From contig NC_017249.1 of assembly GCF_000284375.1 (NCBI RefSeq), forward strand, positions 806,001-870,000: a stretch of 64,000 nucleotides of DNA, written 5' to 3'. Below, piece after piece: positions 1 to 8,339 of this stretch. Position 1 is the first letter of the stretch. Each line of letters opens with the position of its first letter. A program made the translations under genes and the position numbers. The notes beneath the pieces were generated by a model that saw only the letters and a list, made by a program, of their open reading frames with translations, was not told the origin of the DNA and searched no databases. This stretch comes from Bradyrhizobium japonicum USDA 6 (GTDB taxonomy: Bacteria > Pseudomonadota > Alphaproteobacteria > Rhizobiales > Xanthobacteraceae).

Positions 1-782
1 TGCGCCGGCGTCGCGCCGATCTCCGTGGCGATGGCGCGGAGCTGCTCCGCCAGCGCGAGATTGGCATCGAGATTTGCACCCTGGAAGCGCGGCGTCATCA
101 GCCGGTAATCCCGGCCGGTCTTGCCGGAGTCCTTCGACCAATGGCCGCTGATCAGGCCGCGCGCCAGCACGCCATAGGCGGTGATGGAAATACCGAGCTC
201 GCGGCAGGTCTTGAGGATGTCGCGTTCGATGCCGCGCTCGATCAGCGAATACTCGATCTGGAGATCGGCGATCGGATGCACGGCGTGCGCGCGGCGAATG
301 GTGTCTGAGCCGACCTCGGACAGGCCGATATGCCTGATGTAGCCGGCCGTCACGAGATCAGCGAGACCGCCGATCGTCTCTTCGATGGGGACGTTGGGGT
401 CGAGACGTGCCGGGCGGTAGACGTCGATATGGTCGGTGCCGAGACGTTGCAGCGAATAGGCCAGGAAGTTTTTCGTCGCGGCTGGCCTTGTGTCCATGCC
501 GGCGAACTCGCCGGCGGGCCCGCGCAGTGCGCCGAACTTCACGCTGATCTGCACTTTTTCGCGCGGCACATCCTTCAGGGCCTCGCGCACCAGCATTTCA
601 TTGTGACCCATGGCGTAGAAATCGCCGGTGTCCAGCAGCGTGATGCCGGCATCGAGCGCTGCATGGACCGTGGCGATGCTTTCGCCGCGGTCGGCAGGGC
701 CATAGACCTCCGACATGCCCATGCAGCCGAGACCAAGGGCGGAGACGGTCGGACCGGTTGAACCGAGTTTGCGCTGTTCCAT
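1..782 (-). CDS. Aldo/keto reductase, C-terminus cut by window edge
   Basis: NADPH-dependent oxidoreductase of the aldo/keto reductase superfamily (TIM barrel), probably acting on small carbonyl compounds in the cytosol; the substrate cannot be read from sequence. The reverse-strand translation begins MEQRKLGSTGPTVSALGLGC and shows the family landmarks: LLDTGDFYAMGHNE near residue 50 (catalytic Asp and Tyr region), a Lys in VKFGALRGP, and the strand LQIEYSLIERGIE near 180. About 260 residues are visible and the family is usually 320-340, so the missing part lies beyond base 1. ATG at 782 is preceded by GAGGAGAG. It is divergent from the LysR gene at 902, which probably controls it. Confidence 0.9.
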   Translation of the reverse strand, partial: MEQRKLGSTGPTVSALGLGCMGMSEVYGPADRGESIATVHAALDAGITLLDTGDFYAMGHNEMLVREALKDVPREKVQISVKFGALRGPAGEFAGMDTRPAATKNFLAYSLQRLGTDHIDVYRPARLDPNVPIEETIGGLADLVTAGYIRHIGLSEVGSDTIRRAHAVHPIADLQIEYSLIERGIERDILKTCRELGISITAYGVLARGLISGHWSKDSGKTGRDYRLMTPRFQGANLDANLALAEQLRAIATEIGATPA

Positions 783-882
783 GATGGCTCTCCTCAAGAG
801 GCGGCAGGCTGATTGCGCCGCGTGACGAGGCCAGATATGCGCCTGACCGATTAGGCCGATAAGCTGGACAATCTAGAATAGC

Positions 883-902
883 TTGTTCATCATAGCGAAC
901 AA
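883..902. promoter_or_regulatory. Inverted repeat between aldo/keto reductase and LysR genes
   Basis: TTGTTC and GAACAA form a perfect 6-bp inverted repeat with an 8-bp spacer. The right arm ends on the first base of the LysR start codon at 902. The position in the shared 119-bp divergent region suits a LysR-type operator with autorepression. The role is inferred. Confidence 0.4.
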
Positions 903-1813
903 TGGCCGAGTCCGATCTGCGTGATCTCGACGTCTTCGTGGCGGTTGCCCGCACCCGCAATTTCCGGCGTGCGGCGATCGAAATTCGCGTGTCGGTGTCG
1001 AGCCTTAGCCAACGGCTGCGGGATCTGGAGGAGCGCCTTGGCGTCCGCCTGATGAACCGCACCACCCGCAGCGTCGCGCTGACCGAGGCGGGCGAGCTTT
1101 TGTTGTCCCGCATTGCTCCGGCGCTGCGCGATGTCGGCGATGCCCTGGACCAGGTCCGCGGCCTGCGCGAAGTGGCTTCGGGACGCCTGCGCATCAACGC
1201 CCCGCCGCCCGCGGTGGACCTCGTGCTGGCGCCGATGGTCGGGCCGTTCCTTGCGACCTACCCGCAGGTCGACCTCGACATCGTTTCCGAAAGCGGCTTC
1301 GTCGACATCGTCAGCGCCGGCTACGATGCCGGCGTGCGTTATGGCGAGCATCTCGCGCAGGACATGGTGGCGATCCCGCTGAGCGGTCCGCAGAGCTATG
1401 TCGTCGTCGCATCGCCTGCGTACATCGCGCGCCGCGGCAAGCCGAAGCATCCGAAGGATCTGCTCGACCATGACTGCATCCGCGCCCGCTACTCGAGCGG
1501 CGTCATGCATGATCTGGAGTTCGAGAAGGCTGGCCAGATCGTAAAGGTCGATCCGCCCGCAAAGCTGATCTCGACCAACATGGGCCTTGCCATGCGCGCT
1601 GCACTCGACGGCGCCGGCATCTGGGCGACGCTCGATGGCTACGTTCATGACGCCGTGACGTCCGGCGCGCTGGTCAGCTTGATGGAAGATTGGTGCGAGC
1701 CGTTTCCGGGCCCGTTCCTGTACTATCCGAGCCGACGCCAGACGCCGCCCGCGCTACGCGCTTTCATAGATTTCGTCGCGGATTGGCGCAAACGCGAGAC
1801 GCGCGGCAAATAA
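902..1813 (+). CDS. LysR-family transcriptional regulator
   Basis: DNA-binding regulator of 303 residues, the usual LysR length. The N-terminal winged helix-turn-helix (residues 5-65) includes NFRRAAIEIRVSVSSLSQR and LGVRLMNRTTRSVALTEAG. The substrate-binding half begins near residue 90. It belongs to the common AKR/dehydrogenase-linked LysR subgroup, recognisable by the GRLRINAPPPAVDLVLAPM stretch. It is divergent from the aldo/keto reductase across 119 bp, so that gene is its likely target. No clear Shine-Dalgarno precedes the ATG, and the inverted repeat at 883-902 overlaps the start. The effector is unknown. Confidence 0.9.
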   Translation: MAESDLRDLDVFVAVARTRNFRRAAIEIRVSVSSLSQRLRDLEERLGVRLMNRTTRSVALTEAGELLLSRIAPALRDVGDALDQVRGLREVASGRLRINAPPPAVDLVLAPMVGPFLATYPQVDLDIVSESGFVDIVSAGYDAGVRYGEHLAQDMVAIPLSGPQSYVVVASPAYIARRGKPKHPKDLLDHDCIRARYSSGVMHDLEFEKAGQIVKVDPPAKLISTNMGLAMRAALDGAGIWATLDGYVHDAVTSGALVSLMEDWCEPFPGPFLYYPSRRQTPPALRAFIDFVADWRKRETRGK

Positions 1814-1816
1814 ACC

Positions 1817-2818
1817 TCAGAGCATGCTCGGCAGCACGCGGTCCGGCGGCTTGTGCGCGTCGAGGAAGGTGCGGATGTTGATGATCACCTTCTCGCCCAT
1901 CTCGACGCGGCCCTCGATCGTGGCCGAGCCCATATGCGGCAGCAGCGCCACCTTGCCGGCCTTGGCGAGCCGCACCAGCTTTGGATTGACCGCGGGCTCG
2001 TGCTCGTAGACGTCGAGGCCGGCGCCACCGATCTCGCCGCCTTCGATCAGCTTGATCAGCGTGTCCTCGTCGGTCACCTCGCCGCGCGCGGTGTTGACGA
2101 TGTAGGCATCCTTGCGGATCAGCTTCAGCCGTCGCGCCGAGAGCAGGTGATAGGTCGCCGGCGTGTGCGGGCAGTTCACCGAGATGATGTCCATCCGCGC
2201 CAGCATCTGGTCGAGGCTTTCCCAATAGGTCGCCCCTAACTCCTCGGCGATCTTCGGCGCGACGGGACGGCGATTGTGGTAGTGGATCTGGAGGCCGAAG
2301 GCGCGGGCGCGGCGCGCGACCGCCTGGCCGATGCGGCCCATGCCGATGATGCCGAGACGCTTTCCCCCGATACGGTGGCCGAGCATCCAGGTCGGCGACC
2401 AGCCGGGCCACGGTTTTCCTTCGGTCAGGATCGAGGCGCCTTCGATCATCCGGCGCGGCACGGCCAGGATCAGCGCCATGGTCATGTCGGCGGTGTCTTC
2501 GGTCAGAACCTTTGGCGTGTTGGTGACGGTGATGCCGCGGGCATGCGCGGCCTCGACATCGATATTGTCGACGCCGTTGCCGAAATTGGCGATCAGGCGG
2601 AGCTTGCAGTCGGGCTGGTTAACGATGTCGGCGGTGATGTGGTCGGTGACGGTCGGAACGAGCACGTCGGCGGTGCGCGCGGCCTCGGCGATCTGCTCGG
2701 CCGACATCGGTGTGTCCTCGAGATTGATCCGCGCGTCGAACAGCTCGCGCATCCGGGTCTCGATCGAGTCCGGCAGCTTGCGCGTCACCACCACGAGGGG
2801 CTTTTTCTTCACCGACAT
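1817..2818 (-). CDS. D-2-hydroxyacid dehydrogenase (glyoxylate/glycerate type)
   Basis: NAD(P)-dependent D-isomer 2-hydroxyacid dehydrogenase of 333 residues, probably reducing glyoxylate or hydroxypyruvate. Visible features: the substrate loop ANFGNGVDNIDVEAA near 78, the nucleotide-binding GIIGMGRIGQAVARRA near 156, the catalytic Arg in VNTARGEVTDE, the Glu in GLDVYEHEP, and the catalytic His in LLPHMGSAT. It ends 4 bp from the end of the convergent LysR gene. Glyoxylate reductase/glycerate dehydrogenase is the closest assignment; related sugar-acid dehydrogenases cannot be excluded. Confidence 0.88.
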   Translation of the reverse strand: MSVKKKPLVVVTRKLPDSIETRMRELFDARINLEDTPMSAEQIAEAARTADVLVPTVTDHITADIVNQPDCKLRLIANFGNGVDNIDVEAAHARGITVTNTPKVLTEDTADMTMALILAVPRRMIEGASILTEGKPWPGWSPTWMLGHRIGGKRLGIIGMGRIGQAVARRARAFGLQIHYHNRRPVAPKIAEELGATYWESLDQMLARMDIISVNCPHTPATYHLLSARRLKLIRKDAYIVNTARGEVTDEDTLIKLIEGGEIGGAGLDVYEHEPAVNPKLVRLAKAGKVALLPHMGSATIEGRVEMGEKVIINIRTFLDAHKPPDRVLPSML

Positions 2819-3130
2819 GTCATGCCCTCATGAGGCGCCGCAAGCCGCCTCTGTCACCAAAGGCCGGCCGTTGAGGCCTCATTAACCCGGTTGTTCGACA
2901 CTGCCTTTGCCGTGTCGTCCCCGGCGCTTCCTTCAAGCTCTCCCGACATTTCCGACCGGAAAATCGGGGCAAACTGGTTGTTCAAGTGTCCGTCCTCTCT
3001 AGCAGAAGGCCGGGCCAAGACAAGAACCACGGGTTAAGGCTTCGGGAACACGGGAGACGGGCTTGCGCGGCAGGTTCTGAATTTGGGGTGAGGGCCCCGG
3101 CGTGGCGGGCCCTCGACAGGAGACGGGTTG
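2819..3130. other. Intergenic region with two hairpins upstream of the SH3 gene
   Basis: No gene is seen here. Two stem-loop sequences stand out. At 2942-2968 CCCGA and TTTCCG pair with CGGAAA and TCGGG in a two-part stem. At 3090-3114 GAGGGCCC and GGGCCCTC form a perfect 8-bp stem with a 9-nt loop, ending a few bases before the GGAG ribosome-binding site of the SH3 gene. The region should hold the promoters of the two divergent flanking genes; I could not fix either one. Confidence 0.6.
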
Positions 3131-3661
3131 ATGGCGTTGGGGCGTTTTTGTTCGGTAATGGCGCTCGTTTGCACCTGGTTGAGCGCCTCGGTCAGCCCCT
3201 CCCATTCGGCGAAGGACAGCACCCCCCAGACCGCGAGCGGCCTGCCGGTGCCGCGTTATGTCAGCCTCAAATCGGATCATGTGAACGTCCGCGCCGGTCC
3301 GACCAAGGACAATGACGTCGCCTGGGTCTACACCCGCGCCGGCCTGCCGGTCGAAATCACCGCCGAGTTCGAGAACTGGCGCCGGGTGCGCGATTCCGAG
3401 GGCGCCGAGGGCTGGGTCTATCATTCGCTGCTGTCGGGCCGCCGCACCGCGGTCGTCACCATGAAACACAAGGACGACCTCGCCCCGATCTACGACCGCG
3501 CCGATCTCGACAGCGCGGTTGCGGCCAAACTCCAGGCCGGCGTCGTCACGCAGGTCAAGAAGTGCACTGCAAACTGGTGTCGCGTCACCGGCAACGGGTT
3601 TGACGGCTGGATCCAGCAGGAGCGCCTCTGGGGCGTCTATTCGGACGAGCAGGTCAACTGA
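3131..3661 (+). CDS. Secreted bacterial SH3-domain protein
   Basis: Periplasmic or cell-wall-associated protein of 176 residues with two bacterial SH3 modules (COG3807 type). An N-terminal hydrophobic signal sequence with a likely AXA-type site (PSHSAKDS) is followed near residue 45 by the first module: LKSDHVNVRAGPTKDNDVAW, a WRRVRDSEGAEGWVYHSLL stretch and a second, more divergent copy ending NWCRVTGNGFDGWIQQERL. Such modules bind peptidoglycan or peptides; the precise target is unknown. ATG at 3131 has GGAG upstream; a TTG one codon earlier is less likely. It is convergent with irr across a palindrome-rich gap. Confidence 0.85.
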   Translation: MALGRFCSVMALVCTWLSASVSPSHSAKDSTPQTASGLPVPRYVSLKSDHVNVRAGPTKDNDVAWVYTRAGLPVEITAEFENWRRVRDSEGAEGWVYHSLLSGRRTAVVTMKHKDDLAPIYDRADLDSAVAAKLQAGVVTQVKKCTANWCRVTGNGFDGWIQQERLWGVYSDEQVN

Positions 3662-3672
3662 CCCGAAGGGTC

Positions 3673-3809
3673 ATCCCGGGTTGGCGCAAAGCGCCAGACC
3701 CGGGATCTCGAGATTCCCCGATGCGCAATTGCGCATCTGAGGTCTGTTCCTTCGGACCATTCCGGAATGACAGCGCAAAAACGACGATGGCCGGGACAAG
3801 CCCGGCCAT
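3673..3809. repeat. Cluster of three intergenic palindromes
   Basis: Between the convergent SH3 gene and irr: 3673-3706 (ATCCCGGGT and GGCGC arms with matching right arms), a perfect 18-bp palindrome GATGCGCAATTGCGCATC at 3720-3737, and 3787-3809 (ATGGCCGGG, 5-nt loop, CCCGGCCAT). The last unit recurs at 6512, 45808 and 49348. They look like dispersed intergenic palindromic repeats and could also stop transcription from both sides. Confidence 0.75.
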
Positions 3810-3839
3810 GACGACAAATTCAGCAGCTTTGGATCGATC

Positions 3840-4331
3840 TCAGCGCTTCTTGCGCAGGCGCACGACCATGTCGATGCGCGCGATCTCGTAACCCTCGGGC
3901 ACCTCCGGCATCTTGGACAGCGCCAGATGCGGATCCTCGATATCGACCAGCTCGTGGCTGTTCTCGAGGTAATAATGGTGGTGGGTGGTGACGTTGGTGT
4001 CGAAATAGGTCTTGGTGCCGTCGACGCTGACCTGGCGCAGCAGGCCGGCATCGGTCAGCTGGTTCAACGTGTTGTAGACGGTCGCGAGCGATACCGGCAC
4101 CTTGGCCAGCGTCGCCTCCTCATAGAGCATTTCAGCCGTGAGGTGGCGAGCACCCTTGCCGAACAGGAGCCAGCCGAGCGCCATGCGCTGGCGCGTCGGA
4201 CGAAGCCCCGCGGACTGGAGCATTTCGTTGACGTCATGCCACGGGCACCCGGTCAAGGCCGGCTGGCGGCCGGACAGGAGAGCGGCGGAATGGACGTCGT
4301 CGTCGTGATGGGGCGCGGTATTCTCGCTCAT
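3840..4331 (-). CDS. irr: Iron response regulator Irr (Fur family)
   Basis: Global transcription regulator of iron and heme metabolism in rhizobia; in Bradyrhizobium it accumulates under iron limitation and is degraded on binding heme. The 163-residue product from ATG 4331 carries the heme regulatory motif GCPWHDVNE with Cys29, a winged-helix domain (residues 40-100, RPTRQRMALGWLL and VSLATVYNTLNQL), and the His triplet TTHHHYYLEN at 117-119 known as the second heme site. The fit of Cys29 and His117-119 to published numbering supports this start over an upstream in-frame codon. It is divergent from fabA. The upstream region has hexamer repeats that may be a Fur site. Confidence 0.97.
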   Translation of the reverse strand: MSENTAPHHDDDVHSAALLSGRQPALTGCPWHDVNEMLQSAGLRPTRQRMALGWLLFGKGARHLTAEMLYEEATLAKVPVSLATVYNTLNQLTDAGLLRQVSVDGTKTYFDTNVTTHHHYYLENSHELVDIEDPHLALSKMPEVPEGYEIARIDMVVRLRKKR

Positions 4332-4694
4332 TTCCAGATTTCGGGCACGCGTGGACACTGAATCTACATGCAATATATGGACAGAATATGGACAGATAGA
4401 TGCAGATGCAAGTTTCTCGCAACTAGAGAGGTTCTAATGAGAAGTGGAACCGGGCGAGCGGGTGGTCACTTTACCTTCATGAGATCGCTTTGCCACCCGA
4501 AATGCCTGTGTTAGAGAGCCCGCGGTTCCGCTTGGCCGATTATGGCGCAGCCGGGCATTGAGGCCCGGCCCGCAGTCCATCCTGGCTCGTGGCAGTCGCG
4601 CCTGACGACGGGAATTGGCGCGGCTTTCCGAACGAAACGGGGCCCATTTTCGCCAGAAACGCCGCTCAATCGGGATTTGAACAGAGGCTTCCGC
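4332..4694. promoter_or_regulatory. irr-fabA divergent promoter region
   Basis: A 363-bp intergenic stretch that must carry the irr and fabA promoters. On the irr side it is AT-richer and holds the repeats described at 4375-4410. On the fabA side (4440-4690) I see no clear sigma70 pair or palindrome. An in-frame extension of fabA back to 4542 is possible but lacks FabA similarity. Confidence 0.6.
4375..4410 (-). promoter_or_regulatory. Tandem repeats and candidate Fur operator upstream of irr
   Basis: Two adjoining repeat arrays lie 44-79 bp upstream of the irr start codon. 4375-4396 is a perfect tandem pair of ATATGGACAGA (11 bp, about one helical turn). 4399-4410 read on the irr strand is TGCATCTGCATC, a perfect tandem hexamer. 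As I recall, the Bradyrhizobium japonicum Fur footprint on irr consists of direct-repeat hexamers of this type, unlike the E. coli Fur box. The assignment rests on that recollection. Confidence 0.6.
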
Positions 4695-5216
4695 ATGCTG
4701 AACAGGCGCAACGGCTACGAATATGAAGATTTGCTGGCATGTGCTCGCGGCGAGATGTTCGGTCCGGGCAATGCCCAGCTGCCGCTCCCACCGATGCTCA
4801 TGTTCGACCGCATCACGGAAATCAACGACAATGGCGGGGAGTTCGGCAAGGGAATGGTGCGGGCGGAGCTCGACGTGAAGCCCGACCTCTGGTTCTTCGG
4901 CTGCCACTTCAAGAACGATTCCGTTATGCCCGGCTGCCTCGGTCTCGATGCGCTGTGGCAGATGGTCGGCTTCTTTCTGGGCTGGAGCGGTGGAGAGGGG
5001 CGCGGCCGCGCGCTTGGCCTGAACGAGCTGAAGTTCAGCGGTCAGGTGCTGCCCGAGGCTCGCAAGGTTGTGTACAACATCGACATCAAGCGTGTGATGC
5101 GCTCAAAGCTGGTGCTCGGCATCGCCGACGGATGGCTTTCGGTCGATGACCAGATTATTTATCGCGCGAAGGATCTGAAGGTCGGCCTGTTCAAGCAGGG
5201 CACGAACCTGGGCTGA
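4695..5216 (+). CDS. fabA: 3-hydroxydecanoyl-ACP dehydratase/isomerase FabA
   Basis: Dehydrates 3-hydroxydecanoyl-ACP and isomerises trans-2 to cis-3-decenoyl-ACP, the branch point for unsaturated fatty acids in anaerobic-type type II synthesis. The 173-residue product matches FabA length (about 172). His71 in FFGCHFKND and Asp85 in [11 protein letters not shown] correspond to the E. coli catalytic pair His70/Asp84. ATG 4695 has AGAGG upstream and gives the standard N-terminus; the longer in-frame extension to 4542 is not FabA-like. It lies 39 bp upstream of fabB and is almost certainly cotranscribed with it. Confidence 0.96.
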   Translation: MLNRRNGYEYEDLLACARGEMFGPGNAQLPLPPMLMFDRITEINDNGGEFGKGMVRAELDVKPDLWFFGCHFKNDSVMPGCLGLDALWQMVGFFLGWSGGEGRGRALGLNELKFSGQVLPEARKVVYNIDIKRVMRSKLVLGIADGWLSVDDQIIYRAKDLKVGLFKQGTNLG

Positions 5217-5255
5217 GCGCATCACTACGAAGACAACGATTAAGGCGAGGCTGTC

Positions 5256-6479
5256 ATGAGGCGGGTTGTGGTCACCGGGATGGGTATCGTCTCGTCGATC
5301 GGAAACAACACCCAGGAAGTGCTTGCGAGCCTCCACGAGGCGAAGTCGGGCATTTCGCGGGCTGAGAAATATGCCGAGCTCGGCTTCCGTTCGCAGGTGC
5401 AAGGTGCACCGACGATTGATCCTGCGACGGTCGTCGACCGGCGTGCGATGCGCTTCCTCGGCCAGGGCGCCGGCTGGAATCACATCGCGATGGAGCAGGC
5501 GATCCAGGATTCCGGTCTGTCGCCTGACGAAGTGTCCAACATCCGTACCGGCATCATCATGGGTTCCGGCGGCCCCTCCGCCCGCACCATCGTCGAATCC
5601 GCCGACATCACCCGCACCAAGGGACCGAAGCGCGTCGGACCGTTTGCCGTGCCGAAGGCGATGTCGTCCACGGCCTCCGCGACGCTTGCGACCTGGTTCA
5701 AGATCAAGGGCGTGAACTATTCGATCTCCTCAGCCTGCGCGACCTCGAACCACTGCGTCGGCAACGCCTATGAGACGATCCAGATCGGCAAGCAGGACGT
5801 CATCTTCGCCGGCGGCTGCGAGGAGCTGGACTGGTCGCTCTCGGTGCTGTTCGACGCCATGGGCGCGATGTCCTCGAAATACAACGACACGCCCGCCACC
5901 GCCTCGCGTCCCTATGACGTCAACCGGGACGGTTTCGTGATCGCCGGCGGCGCCGGCGTGCTGGTGCTGGAAGAGCTCGAACATGCCAAGGCGCGCGGCG
6001 CGCGCATTTACGGCGAGATCGTCGGCTACGGCGCGACCTCGGACGGTTACGACATGGTCGCGCCCTCCGGTGAAGGCGCCGAGCGCTGCATGCGCATGGC
6101 GATGTCGACGGTGAAGACCAAGGTCGACTACATCAATCCGCACGCGACCTCGACGCCCGCCGGCGATCCGCCGGAGATCGACGCGCTGCGTCGCGTGTTC
6201 GGTGCCGGCGAGAAGTGCCCGCCGATCTCGGCGACCAAGGCGCTGACCGGTCACTCGCTGGGCGCAACCGGCGTGCAGGAGGCGATCTACTCGCTGTTGA
6301 TGATGAACAACGGCTTCATCTGCGAGAGCGCGCACATCCAGGAGCTCGATCCCGTGTTCGCCGACATGCCGATCGTGCGCAAGCGCATCGACAACGTCAA
6401 GATCGGCACCGTGCTGTCGAACTCCTTCGGCTTCGGAGGCACCAACGCCACGCTGGTATTCAGCCGGCTGGACGTGTGA
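5256..6479 (+). CDS. fabB: 3-oxoacyl-ACP synthase I FabB
   Basis: Beta-ketoacyl-ACP synthase that elongates the cis-3-decenoyl-ACP made by FabA, committing it to unsaturated fatty acids. The 407-residue thiolase-fold protein has the Cys-His-His triad: Cys161 in [10 protein letters not shown], His296 in [11 protein letters not shown] and His333 in [11 protein letters not shown]. The C-terminal NSFGFGGTN motif is also present. Pairing with fabA identifies it as FabB rather than FabF. Confidence 0.96.
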   Translation: MRRVVVTGMGIVSSIGNNTQEVLASLHEAKSGISRAEKYAELGFRSQVQGAPTIDPATVVDRRAMRFLGQGAGWNHIAMEQAIQDSGLSPDEVSNIRTGIIMGSGGPSARTIVESADITRTKGPKRVGPFAVPKAMSSTASATLATWFKIKGVNYSISSACATSNHCVGNAYETIQIGKQDVIFAGGCEELDWSLSVLFDAMGAMSSKYNDTPATASRPYDVNRDGFVIAGGAGVLVLEELEHAKARGARIYGEIVGYGATSDGYDMVAPSGEGAERCMRMAMSTVKTKVDYINPHATSTPAGDPPEIDALRRVFGAGEKCPPISATKALTGHSLGATGVQEAIYSLLMMNNGFICESAHIQELDPVFADMPIVRKRIDNVKIGTVLSNSFGFGGTNATLVFSRLDV

Positions 6480-6511
6480 CGTCATTGCGGACGCACTGGT
6501 AGTTTTTCGTC

Positions 6512-6595
6512 ATGGCCGGGCTCGTCCCGGCCATCCACGTCTTTGCTACCAGTTGCGGGGGAACGTGGATGCCCGGGACAAGCCTTGGGCATGAC
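6512..6595. repeat. Composite intergenic palindromic repeat between fabB and fabI
   Basis: ATGGCCGGG and CCCGGCCAT (6512-6534) flank a short loop, followed by CCACGT (6535-6540) and ACGTGG (6563-6568), then an ATGCCCGGG unit with an imperfect right arm. The order matches the repeat at 49348-49425. This is the same dispersed family, here separating genes of one pathway on one strand. Confidence 0.75.
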
Positions 6596-6618
6596 GGAGA
6601 GCGGAGAGTAATTGCGAG

Positions 6619-7416
6619 ATGGAAGGACTGATGAAAGGCAAGCGCGGTCTGATCATGGGCATCGCCAATGATCATTCGATCGCCTGGGGCATGGCGAAGG
6701 CGCTGCATGCCCACGGTGCCGAGCTTGCCTTCACCTTCCAGGGCGAGGCGCTGGGCAAGCGCGTCAAGCCATTGGCAGAGCAGCTCGGCGTGGAATTGGT
6801 GCTGCCTTGCGACGTCGAGGACATCGCCAGCGTTGATGCCACCTTCGCTGCACTCCGCGAGAAATGGGGCAAGCTCGATTTCGTCATCCACGCGATCGGC
6901 TTTGCCGACAAGAACGAGCTCAAGGGCCGCTACGCCGACACCAGCCGCGAGAACTTTTCGCGCACCATGGTGATCTCCTGCTTCTCGTTCACGGAGGTCG
7001 CAAAACGCGCCGCCGAGCTGATGACGGAGGGCGGCAGCATGATCACGCTGACCTTCGGCGCCTCGGAGCGCGCGATGCCGAACTACAACGTGATGGGTGT
7101 GGCCAAGGCGGCGCTGGAGGCCTCCGTGCGCTACCTCGCCTCCGATTTCGGACCGCGCGGTATCCGCGTCAACGCCATCTCCGCAGGCCCCATCCGTACG
7201 CTCGCCGGCTCGGGCATCGGCGAGGCGCGTGCGATGTTCGGCTTCATGCAAAAGCATTCGCCGCTCCGCCGCGGCGTCACGCTCGACGAGCTCGGCGGCT
7301 CGGCGCTGTATCTGTTGTCGGATCTCTCCGGCGGCGTGACCGGCGAGATCCACTATGTCGATTCCGGCTACAACGTCATCCTGATGCCGAGGCCGGACGA
7401 TTTGAAGCCGGAATGA
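6619..7416 (+). CDS. fabI: Enoyl-ACP reductase FabI
   Basis: NADH-dependent reduction of trans-2-enoyl-ACP, the last step of each elongation cycle. It is a short-chain dehydrogenase fold of 265 residues with GIANDHSIAWG as the nucleotide-binding loop, and Tyr156 and Lys163 in PNYNVMGVAKAA as the catalytic residues in standard FabI numbering. The residue aligned with E. coli Tyr146 is Phe (LTFGASERAMPNY), as far as can be judged by hand. ATG 6631, four codons in, is an alternative start with a close GGAAGGA. It sits downstream of fabA-fabB, separated by a palindromic repeat. Confidence 0.93.
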   Translation: MEGLMKGKRGLIMGIANDHSIAWGMAKALHAHGAELAFTFQGEALGKRVKPLAEQLGVELVLPCDVEDIASVDATFAALREKWGKLDFVIHAIGFADKNELKGRYADTSRENFSRTMVISCFSFTEVAKRAAELMTEGGSMITLTFGASERAMPNYNVMGVAKAALEASVRYLASDFGPRGIRVNAISAGPIRTLAGSGIGEARAMFGFMQKHSPLRRGVTLDELGGSALYLLSDLSGGVTGEIHYVDSGYNVILMPRPDDLKPE

Positions 7417-7447
7417 GGAGAGCTGGGCCATAGGAGTAGGTCGTCGT

Positions 7448-7566
7448 GCCCCGGCTTGACCGGGGCATCCAGTACGCCGCAGCTTCTCGGTTCAAGCACA
7501 GACGTCTCTGGAATACTGGATCATCCGCCCCAGTGCGCAAGAGCGCACAAGGCGGACGATGACAGG
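7448..7566. repeat. Intergenic palindromic repeat between fabI and GST gene
   Basis: GCCCCGG, CTTGA loop, CCGGGGC at 7448-7466, then CCAGTA and a distal TACTGG, then a GC-rich imperfect palindrome. The CCAGTA/TACTGG frame is shared with 43972-44044 and 52510-52604. It lies between convergent genes. Confidence 0.7.
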
Positions 7567-7576
7567 GAGTGAGTTC

Positions 7577-8173
7577 TCACCCCGCCGCGATCTGCTCCGC
7601 CCGCTGGAACGCCGGCCGCGCCATGCAGCGCGCGAGATAGGCATCGAAGGCCGGGCGTGACGGCACCATCTTGAACAGGCGGACCGCGAAGTTCAGGCCG
7701 GAGCCGACCGTGACGTCGGCGGCCGAAAATTCCTCGCCGAGAATCCACGGTCCCTTCGCGAGCGCAGCTTCCAGCACGTCGAACACCTGCGTGGCGCTGC
7801 CCCAGGCCGCCGTCGAGGTCGGGATCTCGATCTTGGTGAAGATCTGGATGATGGCAGGCTCGATGCAGCCCGGCGAAAAGAACAGCCATTGCAGATAGCG
7901 CGCACGACGCGGATCGGTTACCGCGGGCGCGAGCTTCGCTTCGGGATAGCGGTCGGCGATATAGGCGCAGATCGCAGCGGCTTCGCCGAGCGCGGCATCG
8001 CCGTCGCTGAGCGCCGGCACCTTGCCCATCGGATTAACCTTCAAATAATCCGGCGCTTTCTGCGCACCGGTCGAGATGTCGGTCAGCACGCGCTCATAGG
8101 GCAGGCCGCTCTCTTCCATCAGCCAGAGCGTCGTGAACGAGCGCGAGCGTGGCGACCAATAGAGCTTGATCAT
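7577..8173 (-). CDS. Glutathione S-transferase family protein
   Basis: Probable cytosolic glutathione transferase of 198 residues. The N-terminal thioredoxin-fold domain starts MIKLYWSPRSRSFTTLWLME and has the cis-Pro region NPMGKVPALSDGD followed by an acidic-loop helix, both needed for glutathione binding. The C-terminal half is helical, as in the family. The catalytic residue is likely a Ser in the SPRSRSF loop. ATG 8173 is chosen because a longer in-frame start adds residues with no fold similarity. Its substrate is unknown. Confidence 0.87.
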   Translation of the reverse strand: MIKLYWSPRSRSFTTLWLMEESGLPYERVLTDISTGAQKAPDYLKVNPMGKVPALSDGDAALGEAAAICAYIADRYPEAKLAPAVTDPRRARYLQWLFFSPGCIEPAIIQIFTKIEIPTSTAAWGSATQVFDVLEAALAKGPWILGEEFSAADVTVGSGLNFAVRLFKMVPSRPAFDAYLARCMARPAFQRAEQIAAG

Positions 8174-8339
8174 GGCGGGGAACCCTCCGTGGGCGTGAAG
8201 GCAAATAGCGCGCAATTCATGGCGCGTTTGCCGTGCATTCGCAACGCACTACGCCTAGGCAAGGGGTCAGCTGCGCGAACGACATGTTGGTCAACGCGAC
8301 CGGTTGACGGTGGTGTTCTCAATCAGCGCGCAGGCTGTC

